This document shows positions 8,802 to 17,159 of a stretch of DNA of 64,000 nucleotides, one piece after another. The DNA lies in contig NZ_CP109178.1 of assembly GCF_036248255.1 (NCBI RefSeq), positions 9,119,001-9,183,000 of the forward strand, read 5' to 3'. The notes beneath the pieces are model-generated. The model had not been told where the DNA came from. It searched no databases and worked only from the letters and a program-made list of their open reading frames with translations. Origin of the DNA: Streptomyces sp. NBC_01717 (GTDB lineage Bacteria > Actinomycetota > Actinomycetes > Streptomycetales > Streptomycetaceae). A program made the translations under genes and the position numbers. Positions within the stretch are counted from its first letter, which is position 1. Each line of letters starts with the position of its first letter.

Positions 8802-8814
8802 GGGCTGTCCCGTA
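8802..8814. repeat. Solo MITE terminal-repeat match
   Basis: GGGCTGTCCCGTA matches the first bases of the terminal inverted repeat of the element at 19402-19587. No partner in inverted orientation is seen nearby, so it is a relic or chance match. Confidence 0.4.
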
Positions 8815-8934
8815 GGCGGCACAAACGGCAACAAGGCGCGAGAGCTGACTGCCTGTCACTCTATGGAGTGACGGCAACCCCTCATCAAGCCGGATGCGCC
8901 CCGTATGGCAGGGGTGTCCGTGTAAGGAGTTCCT

Positions 8935-9252
8935 GTGACCACCTATGTCATCACTGTTCCCGGTACTTTCGTCCACGGCGTCACCGATGCCTCACGCGCC
9001 GATATGGAACGCAGGCTGCGCCCCCAGGATCCGAAGAACACCGATCTGGGGGAGAGCGAGGAGTTGAACCTCCTGACGGTCGGTGAGGGCAGTACGTTTT
9101 CCGTCAGGATCGAAGTCGAGGCCGACAGTCAGGCCGGCGCCGAGGCGGAAGCAGTACGTCTGGTTTCCAGCGCGCTGAGGGATAGCGGCTTCACACAGGA
9201 CGATGCCCCGCTGGGCCAGGCCGCCGTGACAGGCATCGACCGCGAATTCTGA
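8935..9252 (+). CDS. Conserved hypothetical protein
   Basis: A 105-residue protein from GTG 8935, with AAGGAG at ideal spacing. It starts MTTYVITVPGTFV, has a charged middle (PKNTDLGESEELNLL), then a strand FSVRIEVEADS and an Ala/Glu helix with AEAEAVRLVSSALRDSG. There is no signal peptide and no membrane helix. The alternating strands and one long helix resemble small alpha/beta sandwich proteins, but I do not recognise a named family. It stands alone on the + strand. Confidence 0.7.
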   Translation: MTTYVITVPGTFVHGVTDASRADMERRLRPQDPKNTDLGESEELNLLTVGEGSTFSVRIEVEADSQAGAEAEAVRLVSSALRDSGFTQDDAPLGQAAVTGIDREF

Positions 9253-9754
9253 CCACAGGCACCGTTGCTCGACGATCTGCGAGATCTCGCCGGTGGCGGT
9301 GCGGCATCGTGATGCCGGCGTCGTGGGTGGCGGGTTTGTGCTGTTCGGTTGGTGGCGTGGGGGTTTCCCGTGCCGCCGAGGCCATCGATGGCTCGCCGTG
9401 TCGAATCGGCGCGCTGGTCATGGTGCCCTTCGCTGCGGTCAGCGATGAACTTGCCGGCGAGCGGCAGTGGGCAGGGCGCGGGTCAGACCCGGTGCGCGGC
9501 AGGCGAGGAGATCGATGGCAGAGCACATGCGTTGCTGGGCAAGGTGAGGTGGGTGGAACGTCGAGAGGCGTGCCGAAGGAAATTCGGTCCCGCGGCGTTC
9601 ACATCCTGGACATCGGCGACGACCTGCACGGATGCCGTCGGGTGGGATCGTATGCCGTGGGCTGGCGAGTGTGCTCGAAAGCGCGCACAGGTGCGCATGA
9701 TCCCGGCCGGTCCGGCACCACATCCGAAATGGCTCGAGCAACGGCGAGGAATCG
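9253..9754. other. Intergenic, no gene seen
   Basis: Five hundred bases upstream of the desaturase gene without a convincing frame. Open frames on either strand lack starts with ribosome sites and have mixed third-position bias. The desaturase promoter should lie near the right end. Confidence 0.45.
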
Positions 9755-10756
9755 ATGAACCCGAGCGACGCTGACCGTGCTGAACAGGCCGTCGCCGAAC
9801 GCGACGCCGAGACCGCGGCCGAGTTCAAGCCGTTGCTCGACGCGCCGCAGACGGCCGCGGCAGGGGTGGCGATGTGGATCTTCGTCGTCGGCCCGCCGAT
9901 CTGCCTGATCGCTGCGGCGCTGTTCGCGTGGGGATGGGGCTTGTCCGTGCTGGACGTCGGCATGGCGGTGGTCGCCTACCTCGTGTCCGGCTTCGGACTC
10001 ACGGTCGGATATCACCGCCTCTTCACGCATCGCTCGTTCAAGGCACGGCGGGGCCTGCGGATCGCCCTGGCCGTCGCGGGTTCGCTGGGGGTCGAGGGTT
10101 CACCGGTCCAGTGGGTGGCGAACCACCGCCGCCATCACGCCTTCGCCGACCGAGAGGGCGACCCGCACTCGCCCTGGCGCTACGGGACCGACACCCGCGC
10201 GCTGCTCAAGGGGCTTCTCCACGCGCATATCGGGTGGATGCTGAAGCGCGAGCTGAGTAACCGTGCCAGGTTCGCGCCCGACATCGCCGCCGATCCCGAC
10301 CTGCGGCTCGTCGGTCGGTTCTTCGGGTTGCTGACCGCCGTCTCGCTCCTGCTCCCGGCACTGGTCGGCGGGCTCGTCACCGGCACCTGGACCGGTGCGC
10401 TGACCGGCTTCTTCTGGGCCGGCGTGATCCGGATGGCGCTGCTGCACCACGTCACGTGGTCGGTGAACTCGGTCTGCCACGTCGCGGGCAAACGCCCGTT
10501 CATCAGTCGGGACAAGGCCACCAACTTCTGGCCGCTCGCACTGCTGTCCTTCGGCGAGAGCTGGCACAACTCACATCACGCCGACCCCACGGGCGCGCGC
10601 CACGGCGTCCTGCCGGGCCAGCTCGACCCGTCGGCACGCCTCATCTGGGTATTCGAGAAACTGCGTTGGGTCCACGACGTGCGCTGGCCGAGCGCGGACC
10701 GTCTCAGCGCCCGACTGTTCCCCGAAGCGGCCGGCCCGCACCGTCCCGCCGTCTGA
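9755..10756 (+). CDS. Membrane fatty-acid (acyl-CoA/acyl-lipid) desaturase
   Basis: A 333-residue di-iron membrane desaturase, probably inserting a delta-9-type double bond into an acyl chain. The three histidine boxes are all present: HRLFTH at about residue 86, HRRHH at about 123, and HNSHH at about 268. Four membrane helices lie in two hairpins (about 40-75 and 185-225). A GAGGAA ribosome site precedes ATG 9755. The gene is alone in its transcription unit. It may adjust membrane fluidity; electrons would come from a ferredoxin or cytochrome b5-like partner not encoded nearby. Confidence 0.92.
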   Translation: MNPSDADRAEQAVAERDAETAAEFKPLLDAPQTAAAGVAMWIFVVGPPICLIAAALFAWGWGLSVLDVGMAVVAYLVSGFGLTVGYHRLFTHRSFKARRGLRIALAVAGSLGVEGSPVQWVANHRRHHAFADREGDPHSPWRYGTDTRALLKGLLHAHIGWMLKRELSNRARFAPDIAADPDLRLVGRFFGLLTAVSLLLPALVGGLVTGTWTGALTGFFWAGVIRMALLHHVTWSVNSVCHVAGKRPFISRDKATNFWPLALLSFGESWHNSHHADPTGARHGVLPGQLDPSARLIWVFEKLRWVHDVRWPSADRLSARLFPEAAGPHRPAV

Positions 10757-10850
10757 CACCAAACTCACGAGGCGGCGAGAACTGCACTCCACGGCCCGTA
10801 CGGGCACGCAGAGCCGGAAGACCGGCCGCCGGCGGGATGTAGGCGGGGAA

Positions 10851-10975
10851 TCAGATGAACGCGCGCTTGTCGGCGTCCAGGCGGTGCTCACTGTCCCAGG
10901 TCACCGGGAGGGCGAGGCCGGCCCCCACGGAGTGCGGCCGGTGTTCGTCGGGGGCGTTCGCCCGGCCGTTGCTTG
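10851..10975 (-). pseudogene. C-terminal remnant of an unknown protein
   Basis: A short tail reading SVGAGLALPVTWDSEHRLDADKRAFI ends at a TGA at 10851-10853. It has good codon bias but no start and no recognisable upstream part, so it is probably the end of a deleted gene. Family not recognised. Confidence 0.3.
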
Positions 10976-11232
10976 GAACTTGGCTGGATCTCGGCGGGAA
11001 TGGGCTCGGTGTCCCGGCAACGCCGGTGCGCGCACTGCGTTGATCGGATCGGAGCGTGACTTGATACGAACTGGTATGCGGAGGGGGTTGATCCTTTTGA
11101 CGTCGGACCCGATAGGCTCCCCTGCGGCGCTGCGAGTTGACACGAACGTACTCGATCGCCTCGTGCTGTGTTTTTGACGTATGCGGCGCTTGCACACCCC
11201 CCTTGTTCGGTCGTTTGCTTCGAAGGATGCAG

Positions 11233-12894
11233 ATGGAACTTGCCTCTCCGCCCCCGGCGGCGCGTGCACCGGTTGCCCAGTACAGCTGGTGGCTGATGCC
11301 GATCGCTTTAGGAGCCGGGACCGTCGCCGCGGTGGTCGCGGGTCCTGACCAGGTCCAGATACCCGCGACGTTCGCCGGCGCCGCAGCCACGGCGGCCAGT
11401 GCTGTCTGTGTGAGACTCCTCGTCCGTGCCCGGGGCCAACTACGGCGTACCGACGAGCACTTCCACACCTCGCAGGCCGAGCTCTCCCGGCAGTGGGAGC
11501 AGCATGTGGCCGGCCTGGAGAGGAACTTCGCGGCTGAGCGCTCCGGCCTGAATGTGGAACTGGCCGAACAGGCCAGGGGTTTCGAGGCTCAGCTTGCCGA
11601 GCAGTCGCAGGCCCACGAGAGCGGCGTTGCTGCGCAGGCCCGGGTCTGGGAGGAGCAACTCGTCCTTCAGCAGGCCGTCGTGGGCAGACTCGGGGACTCG
11701 TATCTGCCCGATGCGGTGAAGCGGTTGCGGGACGGCGAGGCCATCGACGACATCCTGCTGGAGATCGGCCGGGAGACGGATGCCGGTCCGGAGTTGCGCG
11801 CCGAGTTGCGCAAGGTCCTGCGGACTGCGCTGATCGGTGTCGAGGAGGAGTTCGACCGTTCCACGTCGGCCGAGCAGGCTGTGATCAGTATCGGCAGCCG
11901 GATCCATGTGCTTACCAGCAAGCTTCGCGGACGGCTGCACGAGATGCAGGGCGAGCACGGGCGGCTGCCCGCGGTCGCCCAGGGGCTCATGGAGTTGGAC
12001 CAGGAGATCGGCCCTGCCGACTGTCTCGCCGCCAGTATCGGTGTACTGGGGGGTTCGGACCGGCCGGGCCGGCAGTGGCAGGAGCCGCAGCGACTGCTGA
12101 GCGTGGTTCGTGGCGGCATCGGCCGGATCAAGGACTTCGATCGTGTCCAGGTCCGTCACCTGCCCGAACTCGGCGTCGACGGGGGTCTGGTGGACCACCT
12201 CACGCTGATTTTCGCCCACCTCCTGGACAATGCGGCGCGTTACTCGCCGCCCACCGAAGCCGTGGTCGTCTCCGGCAAGGAGGTCCCCAACGGCGTCGGC
12301 ATCGAGATCCAGGATGCGGGCAAGGGCCTGAGCGAGGAGAAGAAGCGCGAGGCGGAGCAGTCCCTCGCGGGTACTTCGAAGGGCCCGGGCCTCGGTGGTA
12401 TCTCGGAGGACGCGAACCTGGGCCTGCGTGTGGTGGGCTCCCTGGCACGCCGTTACGGCATCCGGGTCACCTTTGCGGACTCGCCGTGGCTCGGTACGTC
12501 GGTGGTCGTGGTCGTGCCGCACAAGTTCTTCAGTCAGTTGCCCGCCGCCGTCACCGAGCCGGCTCCGGCTGCGGTGGCCGCGCCGGCCCCCGAGCCGGTC
12601 CGGACCGGGTCTGTGGAGACTGCGGAAGCGCTGGACACCACCCCCGGTGGTCTGCCCAGACGCCGCAGCATCCGGAACGATATTGCGGTACCGCAGCCCG
12701 GTGCCGCCGACCGCAAGGAGACCGTGGCCGCCGTGCCGCCCGACGCGTCCTTCTCCGGCTTGGCCGCCTTTGCCACGGCCGGACGGGCAAGCGGCCCGCC
12801 GCGTGAGACGACCACGGACCGCGACCCGGCCACGGACGCCGAGACGACTGCCGTACGCGAGTTCAACGAGCACCGCACTGAAGAGAGCGACTAG
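11233..12894 (+). CDS. cvnA: CvnA: conservon sensor kinase-like ATPase
   Basis: A 553-residue membrane protein heading a five-gene conservon. It has two N-terminal helices (about residues 20-60), a long coiled-coil region (about 70-150), a mixed dimerisation segment, and a histidine-kinase-type ATPase domain at about 315-430 (LLDNAARYSPP as N box, IEIQDAGKGLS as G1 box, GPGLG). An Ala/Pro-rich disordered tail follows. Start ATG 11233 is preferred because AAGGA sits five bases upstream; ATG 11227 is in frame but too close to it. CvnA proteins are thought to act with CvnB/C/D in a G-protein-like membrane signalling complex. Confidence 0.9.
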   Translation: MELASPPPAARAPVAQYSWWLMPIALGAGTVAAVVAGPDQVQIPATFAGAAATAASAVCVRLLVRARGQLRRTDEHFHTSQAELSRQWEQHVAGLERNFAAERSGLNVELAEQARGFEAQLAEQSQAHESGVAAQARVWEEQLVLQQAVVGRLGDSYLPDAVKRLRDGEAIDDILLEIGRETDAGPELRAELRKVLRTALIGVEEEFDRSTSAEQAVISIGSRIHVLTSKLRGRLHEMQGEHGRLPAVAQGLMELDQEIGPADCLAASIGVLGGSDRPGRQWQEPQRLLSVVRGGIGRIKDFDRVQVRHLPELGVDGGLVDHLTLIFAHLLDNAARYSPPTEAVVVSGKEVPNGVGIEIQDAGKGLSEEKKREAEQSLAGTSKGPGLGGISEDANLGLRVVGSLARRYGIRVTFADSPWLGTSVVVVVPHKFFSQLPAAVTEPAPAAVAAPAPEPVRTGSVETAEALDTTPGGLPRRRSIRNDIAVPQPGAADRKETVAAVPPDASFSGLAAFATAGRASGPPRETTTDRDPATDAETTAVREFNEHRTEESD

Positions 12895-12898
12895 TCCC

Positions 12899-13309
12899 AT
12901 GACGCAACAGGGAACCGATGTGAGCTGGGCGCTCCGCGATCTGACGGAGAGCATCAAGGAGATCCGCTTCGCCCTCGTGGCATCGAGCGACGGCAAGGCG
13001 ATCACTTCCTATGGTGCCGAGGACCCCGACGACGTGGACCGGTTCGCCGCCGTGGTCGCGGGCCTGCAGGCGCTGGCCCAGCCGGTGGCCAAGCAGTTCC
13101 CCAAGTACGCGGGGCAGTTGCGCCTCGCGATGATCGAGGTCGACGGGGGCCACTTGTTCGTGGTGCGGGCCGGTGTGGAGACATACCTGGGAGTGCTTGC
13201 CAGGGAAGGACTCGACCAGGGTCTCCTCGGTCACCAGATGAGGGACCTGGCGCGCAGGATGGGCGAGCTCCTCGGCACCACTCCGCGCCTGGACGAGCAC
13301 TCTGGATGA
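12899..13309 (+). CDS. cvnB: CvnB: roadblock/LC7 domain protein
   Basis: A 136-residue roadblock/LC7 protein, the family that acts as regulator or GTPase-activating partner of small GTPases such as MglA. It shows the typical hallmarks SSDGKAITSYG, FAAVVAGLQALAQ and a central strand-rich MIEVDGGHLFVVRAG. It starts four bases after the cvnA stop, and its own stop overlaps the cvnC start (ATGA), so translation is coupled. Family knowledge places it in a complex with CvnA, CvnC and CvnD. Confidence 0.93.
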   Translation: MTQQGTDVSWALRDLTESIKEIRFALVASSDGKAITSYGAEDPDDVDRFAAVVAGLQALAQPVAKQFPKYAGQLRLAMIEVDGGHLFVVRAGVETYLGVLAREGLDQGLLGHQMRDLARRMGELLGTTPRLDEHSG

Positions 13310-13677
13310 GTGCTCCCCGCCGTCCCACGGACCCGTCCGGTCTCGAGCGCTACTACGTCCTTACCGGTGGCCGCAGCGGACCGGGCGGTTCTGCGGCGAG
13401 TCTTGACGTGGCGACCCTCATCGTTTCTTCTTCCGCTGCCGTTCCGGGCATGCAGCATGAGCACGAGGAGATCATCCGGCGTTGCCGCGATCCGCTGTCG
13501 GTGGCCGAACTGGGCGCCCATCTCGGATTGCCCTTCAACATTCTCGCGGTGCTCCTGGCCGATCTGCTGGACGCAGGCCGCGTCGAAGCCCGTAATCCCA
13601 TCCCGGCGTCAGGCGCCGGCCGCGGGCCCGACCTCGCGCTCCTTGAGGAGGTACTCAGTGGACTTCAAAGGCTTTGA
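13306..13677 (+). CDS. cvnC: CvnC: DUF742 protein
   Basis: A 123-residue DUF742 protein, the third conservon component. It contains RYYVLTGGRSGP near the N-terminus, and a winged-helix-like half with PLSVAELGAHLGLPFNILAVLLADLLDAG, characteristic of the family. It overlaps cvnB by four bases and cvnD by twenty. The last codons carry the GAGGAGG ribosome site for cvnD. Its molecular role is undefined; two-hybrid work on the family points to contacts with the other Cvn proteins. Confidence 0.92.
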   Translation: MSAPRRPTDPSGLERYYVLTGGRSGPGGSAASLDVATLIVSSSAAVPGMQHEHEEIIRRCRDPLSVAELGAHLGLPFNILAVLLADLLDAGRVEARNPIPASGAGRGPDLALLEEVLSGLQRL

Positions 13678-14266
13678 TCATCCCGACCGAAAGTTGGGCG
13701 GCGGCACCCGCTCGGTGAAGGTGATGATCGCCGGTGGCTTCGGCACCGGAAAGACCACCATGGTGGGCTCGGTCAGCGACATCAAGCCGCTGACCACCGA
13801 GGAGACGCTGACCCAGGCCAGTGCCGGTGTCGACAACCTGATCGGCGTGGCGGACAAGACGGAGACCACCGTCAGCCTGGACTTCGGCAAGATCGGCATC
13901 AACGACGAACTGGTGCTCTATCTGTTCGGGACGCCGGGCCAGGAGCGGTTCTGGTTTCTGTGGAACGGTCTGTTCAAGGGTGCTCTCGGAGCGGTGGTCC
14001 TGGTGGACACCCGCCGTCTGGCCTCAAGCTTCAGGGCCATCGAGGAGATGGAGCGGCAGGACGTCCCCTTCGTCATCGCGCTGAACGTCTTCCCGGATTC
14101 CAAGGAGCACCCGATCGAGGAGATCCGCGACGCCCTGGACATCTCCCCGCACACCCCGATCGTGGCCTGCGACGCCCGGGACCGGGCATCCAGCCGCGAC
14201 GTCCTCGTCGCGCTGATACGCCACCTCCAGGAACGCTCTGCCACCGCCGCTCTGGAGCCCCGATGA
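13658..14266 (+). CDS. cvnD: CvnD: conservon small GTPase
   Basis: A 202-residue Ras-like GTPase. The P-loop reads GGFGTGKTT at about residues 27-35, switch-like residues lie in the TTEETL and GVD segments, G3 is GTPGQERFWF, and a divergent G4 lies around ALNVFP. GTG 13658 is chosen because GAGGAGG sits six bases upstream and homology starts there; the open frame extends further upstream inside cvnC. Its stop overlaps the cvnE ATG. GTP-dependent association with the membrane CvnA/B/C proteins is the family model. Confidence 0.93.
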   Translation: MDFKGFDHPDRKLGGGTRSVKVMIAGGFGTGKTTMVGSVSDIKPLTTEETLTQASAGVDNLIGVADKTETTVSLDFGKIGINDELVLYLFGTPGQERFWFLWNGLFKGALGAVVLVDTRRLASSFRAIEEMERQDVPFVIALNVFPDSKEHPIEEIRDALDISPHTPIVACDARDRASSRDVLVALIRHLQERSATAALEPR

Positions 14267-15531
14267 ACGACCAGCTCACAAACGGCCCCTCCGCCCCCCG
14301 TGGCTGCCCCGTCGCGCACGGCGGCTCCGACGACCTCACCCGGCTGTACGGGCCGGACGCGGCACTCGACCCGCACAGCATCTACGGACGGCTACGCAAG
14401 GAGCACGGGGCCGTGGCGCCGGTACTCCTTGAGGGCGACATCCCGGCCTGGCTGGTCCTCGGCTACCGCGAGAACCGGCGGGTACTCGACAACCCCCGCC
14501 AGTTCAGCCGGGATTCGCGCATCTGGCGGGACTGGAAGGAAGGACGCGTAGAGGCCACCTCGCCGCTGATCCAGATGCTGGGCTGGCGCCCCGACTGCGT
14601 GTCCCAGGACGGCGAGCCGCACCGCAGGCTGCGCGGAGCGGTCACCGACAATCTGCAGAGCATCGCAGGCCGCGGCATCCGCCGCCATGTCACGCACTTC
14701 GCGAACAAGCAGATCGACGCGTTCGCCGACGAGGGCAGCGCCGACCTGGTGGGCGACTACGCCGAGTACCTGCCGATGCTCGTATTGACCAGGCTGTTCG
14801 GGCTCCCGGCGGCCGAGGGGCACAACCTCGCCGTCTCGTGTGCACAGGTCATCAAGGGCGGTGAGGGAGCCCTCGCCCACAACGACCGCATCATGGAGAT
14901 CCTCGGGGAACTCGCCGACCGCAAGCGCGCCGAGCCGGGCTCCGACTTCACCACCGGGCTGCTCGGACATAAAGCAGGCCTCGACGGCGACGAGATCCTC
15001 AGCCATCTGCGCCTGGTGCTGATCACCGCGCACACCACCACCAGCAATCTGCTGGCCCGGGTGCTGCAGCTGATCCTCACCGACACCTCCCGGCTCGCGG
15101 GACTGGTGAGCGGACAGCTCAACATCACCACGGTCGTCGAAGAGGTGATGTGGAACACCCCGCCGCTCGCCGTCCTCCCGGGGCGCTTCGCCACCGCCGA
15201 TCTCGAACTCGCCGGTCACCACATCAAGGAGGGCGACCTGCTGGTGCTCGGGCTCACCGCAGGCAACCTCGACCCGGAGATCCGTCCCGAAACGGGGGTC
15301 TCCATCCAGGGCAACCAATCGCACCTCGCGTTCAGCGGAGGCGCGCACGAGTGTCCGGGCCAGAACATCGGCCAGGCCATCATCGAGACGGCCGTCGACG
15401 TCCTGGTGCACCGGCTGCCGGGACTGCGCCTCGCCGTGCCGGCCGACGACCTCACCTCGACCGCCTCCACCTGGGAGGCGCGCCTGGACGGTCTCCCGGT
15501 CGAGTTCGTGGCCCAGACCGCCGCGGTCTGA
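14263..15531 (+). CDS. cvnE: CvnE: cytochrome P450, CYP157-type, without ExxR
   Basis: A 422-residue P450 ending the conservon and coupled to cvnD by ATGA. The haem loop is intact: FSGGAHECPG, Cys at residue 364. The I-helix reads AHTTT (256-260). In the K helix the sequence is EVMW (residues 294-297) where nearly all P450s have ExxR, so the usual Arg is a Trp. CYP157 enzymes of streptomycetes are the known exception to the ExxR rule and are conservon-linked, which fits. Substrate unknown. A terpene cyclase gene converges on it and a second P450 follows. Confidence 0.9.
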   Translation: MNDQLTNGPSAPRGCPVAHGGSDDLTRLYGPDAALDPHSIYGRLRKEHGAVAPVLLEGDIPAWLVLGYRENRRVLDNPRQFSRDSRIWRDWKEGRVEATSPLIQMLGWRPDCVSQDGEPHRRLRGAVTDNLQSIAGRGIRRHVTHFANKQIDAFADEGSADLVGDYAEYLPMLVLTRLFGLPAAEGHNLAVSCAQVIKGGEGALAHNDRIMEILGELADRKRAEPGSDFTTGLLGHKAGLDGDEILSHLRLVLITAHTTTSNLLARVLQLILTDTSRLAGLVSGQLNITTVVEEVMWNTPPLAVLPGRFATADLELAGHHIKEGDLLVLGLTAGNLDPEIRPETGVSIQGNQSHLAFSGGAHECPGQNIGQAIIETAVDVLVHRLPGLRLAVPADDLTSTASTWEARLDGLPVEFVAQTAAV

Positions 15532-15560
15532 CCGGCACGGACCACCGGTATGTGATCCAC

Positions 15561-15594
15561 CTCTGCCCGGCCGGGCGTACCCGGCCGGGCAGAG
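15561..15594. terminator. Bidirectional terminator
   Basis: Perfect 15-bp stem CTCTGCCCGGCCGGG with loop CGTA and its complement, in the 70-bp gap between the convergent cvnE and terpene cyclase genes. It can serve both strands. Confidence 0.85.
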
Positions 15595-15601
15595 CCTTAC
15601 G

Positions 15602-16633
15602 TCACACCGCGAGCAGATCGTCCAGCGAACCCTTGCCCGCCAACTCGGCGGTGGCGGCCGGGCCCTCCTTCGCCGCGGCATACCGGCCCGAGGTCAACGC
15701 CCACTCGTAGTTGCCGTTGATCCAGTGCTGGATGGCCTCCACCCCCATCCACACCTGGACCCGCTGATCGGTGTCCAGACCGAGCTCCTCGCACATCTTC
15801 GGCACGTGTGCCTCAAGTTCGAGGTACTCCTCGAGGCAGTCGGTGGTCATCCGGTACGCCTCAGCGGCGGCGTCCTCCCAGCTGCAGTTGCGCTCCCGAT
15901 GGAGCACGGCTATCAGGTTGTGGCCGTCCCCACGGCGCTTCTCGCGCTCGAAGGAGTGGATGTCGTTCATGAACCCGATGGTGTCCGCGGCCAGATCCCG
16001 CATCCTGACCATCAGTTCGTGCGCCTGCACCTGTGGCGGAACCTCGAAGCCGCGGCTGCGCTCGCCCGCGTCGATGCTGTGGTGGATGCCCACCGTCCGG
16101 CGGCGGAACTCCGCGTACTCCTCCAGGCCAAGTGCTCCTGCAAGACCACGGGCCGCCAGGTCCACCTCCTCGGTGTGCGCCACGAGGAACCGCCCCCAGG
16201 AGGCGGCAAATCGCGTCCGCCACGTCAGGGACATGCCATTCGAGAGATGGGCCCAGACCTCGGCCCAGGCCACGGTGATCGGGCATACCACGCGAGGAGC
16301 GGTCCCGGCGGGGCGCAGCGGAGTGGCGATCAACTCCCGTGCGACCTCGGCGATTCGGTCCGCGCGATCGGGACTACCGGAGTCGAACTGATCATCGAAA
16401 AGGAACGCCAGAGAGAACCAGTTCATCAGCACGACCATGTCGTCGGCCGAGGCGTAGGGGTAGGTCCGCGCCGCTGCCTGGGGCAGATCCCAGGACTGAT
16501 ACTCCTCGAACCCGGCCTGGCTGCGCACCAGACCCATCTCCCACACCCAGCGCAAGTGACGCTCCCGGGCGTACTGGAGATGCTCGCTCACGGGAGTCTT
16601 GAAGGGGAGGTCGAATGTGACGTCCTGCGGCAT
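15602..16633 (-). CDS. Class I terpene cyclase (sesquiterpene-type)
   Basis: A 343-residue bacterial terpene synthase that would ionise a prenyl diphosphate, probably farnesyl diphosphate, and cyclise it. The Asp-rich metal motif DDQFD is at residues 80-84 and the NSE triad reads NDIHSFERE at about 225. ATG 16633 is chosen because family homology starts at MPQDVTFDLPF and AAGAGAGGA precedes it. It is convergent with cvnE and 0.5 kb downstream of a P450 gene on the same strand. Length and motifs resemble pentalenene-class cyclases, but the product cannot be told from sequence. Confidence 0.92.
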   Translation of the reverse strand: MPQDVTFDLPFKTPVSEHLQYARERHLRWVWEMGLVRSQAGFEEYQSWDLPQAAARTYPYASADDMVVLMNWFSLAFLFDDQFDSGSPDRADRIAEVARELIATPLRPAGTAPRVVCPITVAWAEVWAHLSNGMSLTWRTRFAASWGRFLVAHTEEVDLAARGLAGALGLEEYAEFRRRTVGIHHSIDAGERSRGFEVPPQVQAHELMVRMRDLAADTIGFMNDIHSFEREKRRGDGHNLIAVLHRERNCSWEDAAAEAYRMTTDCLEEYLELEAHVPKMCEELGLDTDQRVQVWMGVEAIQHWINGNYEWALTSGRYAAAKEGPAATAELAGKGSLDDLLAV

Positions 16634-16777
16634 TGCCGTCCTCTCTTGAGACGATTCACAGGCCCCCGCCCCTGCGAAAGGGCGATCTGAATTGACGCCC
16701 ACTGACTCGAACTGCACCTTTTGAGCCGGAAGTTGACGACTCAAGTACGCTTCGAGACTGCCCAGAGCCTAAACGAT

Positions 16778-17020
16778 CTATGCCGTGATCTCTGCAACGC
16801 GTGATGCAGGTGTGACTTCGCGCGGGAAGCGACTCAGCACCCCGCCGCAGCTGAAGTACGTCCCCTGCTTCGAGGCCTCGCACAGTGTCCCGGCGAAGTG
16901 CTCCCACGGCACGCTGACGGCCCGACCGACTTCGATCGCCTGGACAGGGATGGTGAGGCGACGCTCCGGAGCGCTCGGGATGCTCTCACCTTGCGGTCGA
17001 GGCGGGCAGTTGGTCGACAC
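16778..17020 (-). CDS. Small hypothetical protein
   Basis: An 80-residue frame from GTG 17020 with high G/C at third positions and two or three Cys. A readable core is IEVGRAVSVPWEHFAGTLCEA. There is no clear ribosome site and no recognised family. It lies on the same strand between the P450 and terpene cyclase genes, so it could be a small accessory gene of that unit or a decayed fragment. Confidence 0.4.
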   Translation of the reverse strand: MSTNCPPRPQGESIPSAPERRLTIPVQAIEVGRAVSVPWEHFAGTLCEASKQGTYFSCGGVLSRFPREVTPASRVAEITA

Positions 17021-17159
17021 TGCCCGCCTCTTGCCCTCGGCGCTACGTGCCGCGGCGCCCCGGCTCTCTCGTGCGTGTGTCTCCGGTGGGGCTGGATCAC
17101 GATCCGTAGCCAGGTGGGAGAGCCGAACCGAAGAACTCGTGCCCCAACTCGCCCATCGC

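Noticed and set aside
11440..13005. 521-codon frame on the - strand opposite cvnA
   Set aside because: It mirrors the cvnA reading frame, has no ribosome site, and shows no domain.
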